The notes: generated from the letters alone by a model not told the origin. A stretch of 7,526 bases of DNA from Desulfobacterales bacterium (GCA_020056865.1 JAGVGX010000179.1:1-7526), one strand, 5' to 3'. Numbered from the stretch's first letter, positions 1 through 6,159 are shown. A program made the numbers and translations.

Positions 1-170
1 CCACCATATTTAGGCGGAAACGCACATCCGAAAAAACCCAGATCACCCATTTTAGCAACAAGATCCGGCTTAAATCCCTCTTCATTTGCCAGTGGAACAA
101 TCTCTTTTTGGGCAAAGCTTCTTGCCTCTTTTTGAATAATTGTCTGTTCTTTTGTTAATCCAAAGTCCAT
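1..170 (-). CDS. Acyl-CoA dehydrogenase, N-terminal fragment (cut by window edge)
   Basis: The first 56 codons of a gene that continues beyond the left edge. The translation begins MDFGLTKEQ and ends in an LGFFGCAFPPKYGG-like stretch. Both are typical of the N-terminal alpha-helical domain of FAD-dependent acyl-CoA dehydrogenases: an opening F-x-L-T-x-E-Q helix and the 'ELGF.G...P..YGG' turn. The family oxidises acyl-CoA thioesters to enoyl-CoA and passes electrons to electron-transferring flavoprotein. The catalytic base and FAD contacts lie in the missing part. The start is the ATG at 170-168, preceded by an AGGAG (183-187) at a slightly long spacing of 12 nt. It follows the CoA-transferase stop by 51 nt, so the two are probably cotranscribed. 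In a fumarate-addition pathway this would be the counterpart of benzylsuccinyl-CoA dehydrogenase (BbsG). Membership of the ACAD family is secure; the substrate assignment rests on context. Confidence 0.88.
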   Translation of the reverse strand, partial: MDFGLTKEQTIIQKEARSFAQKEIVPLANEEGFKPDLVAKMGDLGFFGCAFPPKYG

Positions 171-221
171 TGAATCTTTGTTCTCCTATAAGCTGACCGG
201 CAACATCTATATTGAGCTTAT

Positions 222-1484
222 TCAATGAAGATCATTTATACATGAAACCAGTTGTTCTCTAAATTTTGGATGTGCAACTTCAATAAGGCTTTCTGCCCTT
301 TGCCACATATCCTTTCCTGCCAAATTTGCAATGCCGTATTCGGTAACAACATAATCTACAAAATGTCTGGGAATCGTCACGGAAGTCCCCTGCTTGATTT
401 GATGAATTATTTTTGAATATTTCCCGTTTCTCGTGGTTGAGGTTAAGGCAATAATTGATTTTCCACCTTTGGACATTGACGCTCCCATACAAAAATCAAA
501 TGCCCCACCCACACCACTTATCTGAAAATTGTTGACCATTTCAGAATTAACCTGTCCTGAAAGATCGATTTCAACTGCAGAATTAATCGCAACAAAATTC
601 GAAATATTCCCGATGACTAAAGGATTATGCGTCACATCAACCGTGGCCATCTCAAATATCGGGTTCTCATTAACATAAGACAACAGTCGAGTTGATCCAA
701 CCAGTTCACCACTGACAATCCTGTTTTTAAAATATGAATTATGCGTCTTTATCGCACCGCTTTCAACAAGATCAATCACCTCTTCACAAATCATCCCTGA
801 AAAAATACCAAGGTTCCTCTTGTCGCAAAGTCTTTGGGTAACAGCTGAAGTAATTCCGCCAATGCCTGTTTCAATCGTAGAACCATCTTCAACAAGAGCA
901 GCCACATGTTCAGCGATTTTGAATTCTTCTTTGGTAATAGTTTTTTTTGGAAATTCAGATATCGGAAAAACAGATTCGACAAAACTACTTATTTTAGATG
1001 TATGGATATAACAGTTGCCATGACTTTTTGGTATATCTTCATGGATTTCAGCCAGAACAGTTCTTGCCCCAAGAGCAACGGGAAGCGCATATGCAGGAGA
1101 TGAACCGATACAACAGTACCCATTGTTATCAGGAGGTGATACTTTGATGAAAACCGTGTCAGCTTGAAGAATGCCTCCAGGAAGAAAGCAATTAAGTATT
1201 TGAGAATACCTCAAAGGAAGATATTTAATCGTCCCTCCTGCGATGTACGGGCCAGCCTCAGGCGAACTCTGCCATGTGGTAAGATTGATATGCTTGCCTG
1301 TCTGACCATATAATGGAGATTGGCCAAAAAGTATGCCTGTGTAAATGCTGATATCATCAAAGCGCTCTTTTTCTTTAACCAATGTATCTAAAAGGGTTAA
1401 AGGTTCACCACATCCGCCTGAAATAAGAATCTTATCGCCCGGTCGAACGTCATCTAATGCATGGCTCGCTTTGACAATGTTCAT
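222..1484 (-). CDS. Family I acyl-CoA transferase / acetyl-CoA hydrolase-like protein (4-hydroxybutyrate CoA-transferase type)
   Basis: A 420-residue protein of normal length for the acetyl-CoA hydrolase/4-hydroxybutyrate CoA-transferase family, which moves CoA between carboxylates through a glutamyl-CoA thioester. Visible landmarks are an N-terminal SGGCGEP segment (22-27), DGSTIETGIGGI (200-211), the LVGSTRLLSYVNENP block (261-275), INSAVEIDLSGQVNSE (300-315), GVGGAFDF (324-331), KGGKSIIALTST (339-350), DYVVTEYGIANLAGK (377-391) and AHPKFREQL (404-412). In characterised relatives the catalytic glutamate sits in a GI(H)(T/S)EM motif. Here the matching stretch reads GIFSGM, with Gly230 (codon GGG) where Glu is expected, so activity by the usual mechanism is uncertain. 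The ATG at 1484 has no convincing Shine-Dalgarno, and an in-frame TGA two codons upstream excludes an earlier start. Its place between the PP-loop gene and the acyl-CoA dehydrogenase suggests thioester activation of the substituted succinate. The family is clear; the substrate is unknown. Confidence 0.9.
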   Translation of the reverse strand: MNIVKASHALDDVRPGDKILISGGCGEPLTLLDTLVKEKERFDDISIYTGILFGQSPLYGQTGKHINLTTWQSSPEAGPYIAGGTIKYLPLRYSQILNCFLPGGILQADTVFIKVSPPDNNGYCCIGSSPAYALPVALGARTVLAEIHEDIPKSHGNCYIHTSKISSFVESVFPISEFPKKTITKEEFKIAEHVAALVEDGSTIETGIGGITSAVTQRLCDKRNLGIFSGMICEEVIDLVESGAIKTHNSYFKNRIVSGELVGSTRLLSYVNENPIFEMATVDVTHNPLVIGNISNFVAINSAVEIDLSGQVNSEMVNNFQISGVGGAFDFCMGASMSKGGKSIIALTSTTRNGKYSKIIHQIKQGTSVTIPRHFVDYVVTEYGIANLAGKDMWQRAESLIEVAHPKFREQLVSCINDLH

Positions 1485-1501
1485 ATTTCATTCATGTTGT
1501 A

Positions 1502-1532
1502 GCAAAAAGCTGCCATCGGCAAGCACTTTTTT
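1502..1532 (-). terminator. Weak terminator-like hairpin or attenuator
   Basis: Read on the minus strand, an A-rich left arm leads into TGCC-GAT-GGCA, then GC and a run of five T, so TGCC/GGCA, GC/GC and AAAA/TTTT can pair with two small bulges. It lies in the 59-nt gap between the PP-loop gene and the CoA-transferase. The plus strand copy ends in seven T, so it could work in both directions. The stem is short and imperfect, so partial read-through into the CoA-transferase is more likely than full termination. Confidence 0.3.
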
Positions 1533-1543
1533 TAAAAACCAAG

Positions 1544-2365
1544 CTAATCATTATATCCTAAAATGGTCTTTAACCCTTTTTCCATCTGCTCTTTGTAGTA
1601 GCTACAGCTCGTTTGAATATAATCATTAAATGAAGTTTCATCGAAAGCCAGCCATGGGAAAATACAAACGGTCCACAAAACCGAAGACGGCACCGTGCAC
1701 TGGATTTGTCTTGTCGGAATCTGAAAACTTTTTTCAAGGGCCTTGTGATTTTCATAATCCGTAACCCCTGCTTCAAAAAGAGACTTTGATCTTTCCTCTT
1801 CAGTAATATGAAACGCAGGTGAAAAATAATTTATCCCATATCTGGAAAACAGATCCCGGGCTATATTTTTAACATCCTCAAGCTGTGAACCGTCATCCGG
1901 CTGTTCTGTATTGCTTCCATCGCAAAGTATGTTAATATCATTGTCTCTGCAAAACCTTATTGCAGCCAGATGCATTGCAATTTTGCATTGAAGACATTCA
2001 TTGGCAATGAAAAATTTTTGCTTGAGTATATCATATTTTTTTTGACCAAAACTCATGCCATCAGGATCTTCCCACAAAGGTCCTATTTTCTGGCTAAGAA
2101 CCTCATGTTGAACTTGCAATTTTTGTTCATCAGGAGACACACGATGATACAGATCTTCAAAATCGATAAGTTGGTGGGTTATGTGTTTGTCAGGAAAAGC
2201 TTTGCACAAACGATCAACAGCCTTTTGTGTGTTTTGAGGGTTCCTTAACCCTGTCCTGACAAACGTAACCAGACGAATTTGTTCAAACTCAGGTATCTGC
2301 GACCATGCAGCATACGTTGAATCAACACCGCCTGAAAACATGACAGCTATCACTTTCTTATTCAT
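1544..2365 (-). CDS. PP-loop (N-type ATP pyrophosphatase) family protein with a CxxC motif
   Basis: A 273-residue soluble protein. Its N-terminus carries the PP-loop signature SGGVDS at residues 11-16 after a short beta strand (KVIAVMF). That motif binds the pyrophosphate of ATP in enzymes that adenylate a carbonyl or carboxylate, such as MnmA, TtcA, QueC, NAD synthetase and asparagine synthetase. A CLQCK motif (Cys124, Cys127) precedes an alpha helix and an ILCDGSN segment (146-152), laid out as in thiolating and QueC-like members. Further cysteines include Cys223 and Cys234. I cannot place it in a named subfamily. Its AAGGA Shine-Dalgarno (2374-2378) overlaps the stop region of the upstream PPOX gene and the gap is only 12 nt, so the two are very probably translated together. 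Possible roles are sulfur transfer fed by the upstream cysteine desulfurase, or adenylation of a carboxylate intermediate; both are inference. Confidence 0.85.
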   Translation of the reverse strand: MNKKVIAVMFSGGVDSTYAAWSQIPEFEQIRLVTFVRTGLRNPQNTQKAVDRLCKAFPDKHITHQLIDFEDLYHRVSPDEQKLQVQHEVLSQKIGPLWEDPDGMSFGQKKYDILKQKFFIANECLQCKIAMHLAAIRFCRDNDINILCDGSNTEQPDDGSQLEDVKNIARDLFSRYGINYFSPAFHITEEERSKSLFEAGVTDYENHKALEKSFQIPTRQIQCTVPSSVLWTVCIFPWLAFDETSFNDYIQTSCSYYKEQMEKGLKTILGYND

Positions 2366-2377
2366 TGTTATAATCCT

Positions 2378-2794
2378 TTACGCAATTTTATCGCCGGCAA
2401 GGGGCAGAGACAAAACATATGCTTCCGTAACTTTGACAATGCCAACTGCCTGGGGAGTCAATGAAAGTCCAATATTTTTCAACTGTTCCATGGCAGCACC
2501 AGCAACCGTATCGTATATTTCACCTGTTTTTTCCCATTTAACAAATTTTCCCTTGATTTGGTATCCCTCAAAAGGGGGCAGATAAACAACTAAGCTTACA
2601 TTTTTTGAAGTTTCAAGATTTTTTTTTGTTTTTCCAGAAAAAAAACAGGCATAGGCTAATGTCTCAGGGTCTATGACCTTAAAAGAGCCAGCAGGGACTA
2701 AATTGGCACTGCCATTATCGTCTGACGTCGCAATCATTGTTATACTCTGATCATCTTCAAGAGCTTCTATAACCTCATCAGGTAATTGGGCCAC
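2378..2794 (-). CDS. PPOX-fold (pyridoxamine 5'-phosphate oxidase-like) FMN-binding protein, second paralogue
   Basis: A 138-residue single-domain protein that aligns along its whole length with the gene just upstream. Shared points are the opening LPDEVIEAL, IDPET near 41-45, GKTKKNL at 54-60, the following strand and 'GYQIK' near 77-81, and the C-terminal DKIA. The split-barrel pattern, with basic residues in GKT(K/R)xNL suited to an FMN phosphate, points to the PPOX-like flavin-binding family. No catalytic role is visible. The start is a GTG at 2794-2792, supported by a strong AAGGAGGAG just upstream and by alignment of the first residues with the paralogue; the first in-frame ATG is codon 20 and would remove part of the fold. 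It begins 17 nt after the upstream paralogue stops. Flavin, F420 or haem are possible ligands in this fold, and the sequence alone does not decide. Confidence 0.8.
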   Translation of the reverse strand: MAQLPDEVIEALEDDQSITMIATSDDNGSANLVPAGSFKVIDPETLAYACFFSGKTKKNLETSKNVSLVVYLPPFEGYQIKGKFVKWEKTGEIYDTVAGAAMEQLKNIGLSLTPQAVGIVKVTEAYVLSLPLAGDKIA

Positions 2795-2811
2795 AATCTC
2801 CTCCTTTATTT

Positions 2812-3213
2812 TTAGGCAATTTTCACGCCCGGTTTTGATAAGCCAGCAGAATATATTTCTTCTATTTTTCCAATACCAACTTCACGGATCTGCATTTTGA
2901 TCTTGCTGTAAACTTTTTCATTTACCTGTTCGGCCAATGGGCCTTTTTCCTGAAATTCCAAAAATCTGCACTTAAGCTGATAGCTTTCCATTTGAGGTGT
3001 CAAAACATTTACAGTAAATTTTTTCGTATTAAGAAGATTTTCTCTTGTTTTCCCAAGCTTAAGATTGGCAAAAATAATTGTCTCTTCATCTATTGCTGAA
3101 ATAGTCGCAACCACAACAGCATTTAATATTCCTGATGCATTTACAGTAGCCATACACTTTAAAGCGTCTTCACGCTTCACGGCTTCATAAACTTCAGTGG
3201 GCATAACTGCCAT
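2812..3213 (-). CDS. PPOX-fold (pyridoxamine 5'-phosphate oxidase-like) FMN-binding protein, first paralogue
   Basis: A 133-residue single-domain protein. The core runs from MPTEVYEAV through 'MATVNASGILNAVVV' (21-35), IDEETIIFAN (41-50), GKTRENL (54-60) and the strand KFTVNVLTP (65-73) to SYQLKC (77-82). This is the order expected of a small PPOX-like split barrel in which GKTRxNL contributes to flavin phosphate binding. It ends GVKIA, matching GDKIA in the downstream copy, so the two arose by duplication; they have diverged strongly in the middle, and the second has a few extra residues after position 90. Such proteins usually form dimers, so the pair may be a heterodimer. The ATG at 3213 has a GGGGAG Shine-Dalgarno 8 nt upstream. 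It lies 46 nt after the small synthase subunit, which suggests a function tied to the glycyl radical enzyme. The reaction is unknown. Confidence 0.8.
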   Translation of the reverse strand: MAVMPTEVYEAVKREDALKCMATVNASGILNAVVVATISAIDEETIIFANLKLGKTRENLLNTKKFTVNVLTPQMESYQLKCRFLEFQEKGPLAEQVNEKVYSKIKMQIREVGIGKIEEIYSAGLSKPGVKIA

Positions 3214-3259
3214 ATTTAATCTCCCCTTTTTAAGTGAACCTGCTTTAACAAATTTTTAT

Positions 3260-3502
3260 TTATTTTTCCTCAAAACCACGCTGTGGACGAAACGAACGAT
3301 CATAGGTAAACTCTGTAGAATCTGTCCTTATCCTTGTGGTTCCTTCAAAATCAAAGTCCTCACATTTTTCCGCATCTTCAAATACATTGACAGGTTTTCC
3401 TATGCCGTCTTCATCAAGTTCCATCGTGCAGTAGCCATCACCGGATCCCATATCCGCCCCACTGGGTAAATATTTGCTGCAGTCTCCACATCTTTTGTTC
3501 AT
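3260..3502 (-). CDS. Small four-cysteine subunit of the glycyl radical synthase (BssC/BssB-like, probable [4Fe-4S] protein)
   Basis: An 80-residue acidic protein with four cysteines, Cys5, Cys8, Cys25 and Cys47 (C-x2-C-x16-C-x21-C). Benzylsuccinate synthase and its relatives have small subunits of about 60-80 residues in which four cysteines bind a [4Fe-4S] cluster in a HiPIP-like fold and modulate access to the glycyl radical domain. The segments CGDCSKYLP, GSGDGYC and GKPVNVFEDAEKCEDF resemble my recollection of the gamma (BssC/MasE) type more than the beta type, but I cannot settle this without an alignment. The start at 3502 has a perfect AGGAGG (3511-3516) 8 nt away. It is the first gene after the catalytic subunit, across a 148-nt spacer rich in inverted repeats. 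No second small subunit is seen in this window. The Arg-rich tail after residue 57 may be a family-specific extension. Confidence 0.78.
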   Translation of the reverse strand: MNKRCGDCSKYLPSGADMGSGDGYCTMELDEDGIGKPVNVFEDAEKCEDFDFEGTTRIRTDSTEFTYDRSFRPQRGFEEK

Positions 3503-3510
3503 TTGTCATC

Positions 3511-3516
3511 CCTCCT
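3511..3516 (-). promoter_or_regulatory. Strong ribosome binding site of the small subunit gene
   Basis: AGGAGG on the minus strand, 8 nt before the ATG at 3502. It fixes this start over an out-of-frame ATG located between the site and the true start. Confidence 0.8.
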
Positions 3517-3534
3517 AAACTTTATATGGTTTGA

Positions 3535-3559
3535 ATGAATTAAAATGACTTTTATTCAT
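3535..3559 (-). repeat. Inverted repeat with 10-bp arms and one bulged base
   Basis: On the plus strand the arms are ATGAATTAAAA (3535-3545) and TTTTATTCAT (3550-3559), with a TGAC centre. They pair over 10 bp with one bulged T. It lies between the larger palindrome at 3558-3582 and the Shine-Dalgarno of the small subunit, sharing two bases with the former, so the leader RNA could carry two adjacent hairpins. It is AT-rich, so chance is possible. Confidence 0.4.
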
Positions 3560-3582
3560 GTTTAGCAACATTTGCTAAACAT
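3558..3582. repeat. Perfect 11-bp inverted repeat between catalytic and small subunit genes
   Basis: ATGTTTAGCAA, then CAT, then TTGCTAAACAT: arms of 11 bp without a mismatch around a 3-nt centre. It lies in the 148-nt spacer after the glycyl radical enzyme stop and 55 nt before the small subunit start. No U-run follows on the minus strand, so it is not a standard intrinsic terminator. It could be a stabilising or processing hairpin that sets the ratio of the two subunits, or a regulator operator. A weak sigma70-like pair, TTGCTA and TTTAAT 18 nt apart, overlaps its proximal arm. Confidence 0.65.
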
Positions 3583-3618
3583 TAATTTAATACAAATAAA
3601 AAAGTCAATCTTTATTGG

Positions 3619-3641
3619 TTAAACTTGTTATTTTAGTTTAA
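3619..3641. repeat. 7-bp inverted repeat just after the glycyl radical enzyme stop
   Basis: TTAAACT (3619-3625) and AGTTTAA (3635-3641) pair perfectly across a 9-nt loop, starting 10 nt beyond the stop codon of the glycyl radical enzyme. It is weak and AT-rich with no good T-run after it on the minus strand. It may protect the 3' end of the upstream transcript or be chance. Confidence 0.3.
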
Positions 3642-3650
3642 AAAAAATAT

Positions 3651-6143
3651 TTACAAAGACTGAACTGTTCTGGCAAGTATGGTATCTTGCGATTTTCTGT
3701 TTAATTCTACAAAATGAGCGCTATAGCCCGCCACACGAACGATAAGCTCCGGGTAATCTTCAGGTTTTTTTTGAGCCGCAATCAATGTGTCATTATCCAC
3801 CATGTTAAACTGAACGTGGTTAATGCCCAGACCTGCCCAGCTCTTAATATAATTTTTCCACAGATCAAACCCCTTGTTACCAACAAATTGAGCGGGACTT
3901 AGCCTCTGATTTAAAAGATTTGATCTGAAATCCTCCACATGATCAAACTTGGACACAGAACGCAATACCGCAGTTGGACCTTTTTTGTCCTGTCCGGTTC
4001 CTGGAGAGCATCCGCCATCATACATCGTATCTCCAAGCCTCCTGCCATTTGGCAACGCGCCAACCTTGTTAGCAGAAACAATGTAAGCTGCAACATTTTC
4101 AGGCAGGATAGGCCATGGGTTTCCTCCTGGATTCCTGCAGCGCCAGGATATCTGAGCAATATCCTTCATTCCCTTTGTATAGATGTCATCCACGTAATCA
4201 TCATCATTTCCCCATTTGGGAGCACGGACAAAATCCATTCGCATATCTTCATACCCTTCCCAGTTTGCCTTTAAGGCCTCAATTAACTGTTCCATGGTAT
4301 ATTTCTTGTCATCATAAACAAGCTTCTTTAACCCGGCCAGGGCATCTCCATATTCAGTAAAACCAAAATGGGTGAACCATAAACTTGCTTTTTCCTTGGC
4401 ATACATGTCGGCATCCATTCCGCTCTCAACGCATCTTTCAAACAATGCTGATATCAAAGGCCGCTGATGCTGAGAACCGACAACCCACCTTATGATATTA
4501 TCCATTCTGACACCCATATACATAATATGTTCATGCTGCTTTAACCAGGCCTGATAGAAATCCTCAAAGGTTTTGAAACTTGTCGGATCACCGGTTTTTA
4601 TTCCCATACGCATCTTGCTTATGGGATCCATTCCATTAAAAAAAGCAAGTTCAACGGATTTAACACCTGCGCTGGTAATTGGACCGGGATATCTGTAGTG
4701 CGGTGCAGCCATTTTTGTGTTTGGAGATGGGGCCATGCATGCCTGGTGCATCCATCGACGTGCTTCATTGAGTGGGAATCCAAACCAGTGCTGCAAAGAA
4801 GAAATACATACCGGATCGTTTCTCATGGAAGGGAAACCAAGACCGTGCTTGATACACTCAAAAACCTGCTTTAAGGTTTCAGGACGCACGTTATCGTGAT
4901 ATCGAAACCCTATGCTGGGATCACTTGTCCTGATAAGACGGGCGGCCTCTAAGTAACAATCGGTAAGGTCGTTGCATGCATCATTGCCTTGTTCATCCAC
5001 TCCGCCCAGCGTCCATACATAGATAATGCTTCCCTGTGAACTCTCACGAGCCAGACGAAAAACAATATTTTGCGTTTCATAGCACCTTAAACGCAGTTCC
5101 GCACAATATTCTACAGCCTCTTCGCGGGTCATGTTCTTTTCGTCAAGAACATCTTTTTTATAATATGGCCACTGATGGTAATCGTTCCTGCAAGGCCATG
5201 CACCAGGGCTGCCCCATTCAAACCTGTAAGCAAGATGCATAAAATGATCAAACTGTAAAGATTCCCAGAAATGCTCAGGCGGCCTGGCAGGCACATTGTA
5301 ACAGGTTTCCGATATACGCATCAGTTCTTTTTTTCTTTCCGGATCAGCTTCAAAATTTTCTGCTATAATTCTGGTAAGCCTGGCATAGCGTCTGGCCCAG
5401 TTCACAATGGCTTGCAGGCATGTTTTCATGGCTTTCCACTGATCTATCTTGGGCAGGATTTCAAATGCTTCTACGCCATCAGCAACACCTTCATGAAGTT
5501 TCTTGTGGGCATTATTCAGATTTTCATCAATCTGACTGATGATTCCTTCCAGACCATGCTTGTACATCCACTCCGGCTGAAGTGTCACATAGTCAAAATT
5601 AGACAATGCCCGGTTTCCCCACAGGGTAAACCCCATGGCGCTGACCATCCGTTCTTTATTGGTAAGATACTTTTCTGCTTTAGCCAGCAGGGTTCTCGGC
5701 TTCCAGTAGTCCAGCGCCTCTTTCAGCCAAGGCCGGTCCTCTTCAGGAATATAGCCTGACCTGTCATTATATATATCTTCATTGCCCATATAAGAAGCCC
5801 ATGGAACCCACTGAACCTTATGTGGAGCTGATCCATTGTAACCAACAATTTTTGATTTATCCACAACAAAAATAGGAATCTTTGCAAAGACTTCGCTTAA
5901 GGCATTTGCCTTGGTAAGCGTCCATGGCTCCATAGGATCAGCTTCTTTAAAAACCTTTGTTGACCAGTAAATCAGTTCCGTATCTGCCATAATCCCTGGC
6001 AAATAGGATGATCCCTTGGTGGCTTTTGACCAGACAGCTTTTCGTAAATAGTCAAGCCTTGGCGACCTTGTTTTCTCAGCCCATTTCCAGTACTCTCTTT
6101 TATCAAGCAATTCCTGGTTTTTTTTCTCTGTAGAAAGACTCAT
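3651..6143 (-). CDS. Glycyl radical enzyme, X-succinate synthase family catalytic subunit (benzylsuccinate/alkylsuccinate synthase-like)
   Basis: An 830-residue glycyl radical enzyme. The glycyl radical loop is RVAGYSA with Gly806 near the C-terminus. The thiyl-radical cysteine is Cys469 in HQACMAPSP, a single cysteine unlike the CC pair of pyruvate formate-lyase. As I recall them, Thauera aromatica BssA has Cys493, Arg508 and Gly829. Here Arg484 is also 15 residues after the cysteine, and the Cys-Gly distance is 337 against 336, which supports a fumarate-adding synthase and a conserved fumarate-carboxylate arginine. The EYWKWAEKTRSPRLDYLRKAVW opening region (18-38) and NGSAPHKV (103-110) also fit the family. 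The protein would add a substrate radical across fumarate in the cytoplasm once activated by a radical-SAM activase, which is not encoded here. The start at 6143 has GAGGAGGAT (6151-6159) as its ribosome site. I cannot choose among Bss, Nms, Hbs, Ibs or Ass/Mas types, so no symbol is given. Confidence 0.88.
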   Translation of the reverse strand: MSLSTEKKNQELLDKREYWKWAEKTRSPRLDYLRKAVWSKATKGSSYLPGIMADTELIYWSTKVFKEADPMEPWTLTKANALSEVFAKIPIFVVDKSKIVGYNGSAPHKVQWVPWASYMGNEDIYNDRSGYIPEEDRPWLKEALDYWKPRTLLAKAEKYLTNKERMVSAMGFTLWGNRALSNFDYVTLQPEWMYKHGLEGIISQIDENLNNAHKKLHEGVADGVEAFEILPKIDQWKAMKTCLQAIVNWARRYARLTRIIAENFEADPERKKELMRISETCYNVPARPPEHFWESLQFDHFMHLAYRFEWGSPGAWPCRNDYHQWPYYKKDVLDEKNMTREEAVEYCAELRLRCYETQNIVFRLARESSQGSIIYVWTLGGVDEQGNDACNDLTDCYLEAARLIRTSDPSIGFRYHDNVRPETLKQVFECIKHGLGFPSMRNDPVCISSLQHWFGFPLNEARRWMHQACMAPSPNTKMAAPHYRYPGPITSAGVKSVELAFFNGMDPISKMRMGIKTGDPTSFKTFEDFYQAWLKQHEHIMYMGVRMDNIIRWVVGSQHQRPLISALFERCVESGMDADMYAKEKASLWFTHFGFTEYGDALAGLKKLVYDDKKYTMEQLIEALKANWEGYEDMRMDFVRAPKWGNDDDYVDDIYTKGMKDIAQISWRCRNPGGNPWPILPENVAAYIVSANKVGALPNGRRLGDTMYDGGCSPGTGQDKKGPTAVLRSVSKFDHVEDFRSNLLNQRLSPAQFVGNKGFDLWKNYIKSWAGLGINHVQFNMVDNDTLIAAQKKPEDYPELIVRVAGYSAHFVELNRKSQDTILARTVQSL

Positions 6144-6150
6144 AATGAAT

Positions 6151-6159
6151 ATCCTCCTC
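6151..6159 (-). promoter_or_regulatory. Near-perfect ribosome binding site of the glycyl radical enzyme
   Basis: GAGGAGGAT on the minus strand, ending 7-8 nt before the ATG at 6143. It is the strongest site in the window and fits high expression of the catalytic subunit. Confidence 0.85.

Noticed and set aside
1345..1629. 94-codon plus-strand frame spanning the gap between CoA-transferase and PP-loop genes
   Set aside because: It overlaps the conserved start of one gene and the end of the other on the minus strand and has no family resemblance or start signal.
5271..5759. 162-codon open frame on the plus strand
   Set aside because: It lies wholly inside the well-supported glycyl radical enzyme gene on the other strand, its translation shows no recognisable domain, and it has no ribosome site. 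It is a shadow frame.
3651..6143. Pyruvate formate-lyase, choline lyase, glycerol dehydratase or 4-hydroxyphenylacetate decarboxylase as identity of the glycyl radical enzyme
   Set aside because: There is one cysteine in an ACMAPSP context, an arginine 15 residues after it and NGSAPHKV near the N-terminus, and the downstream genes are for CoA activation and dehydrogenation. All fit X-succinate synthases better.
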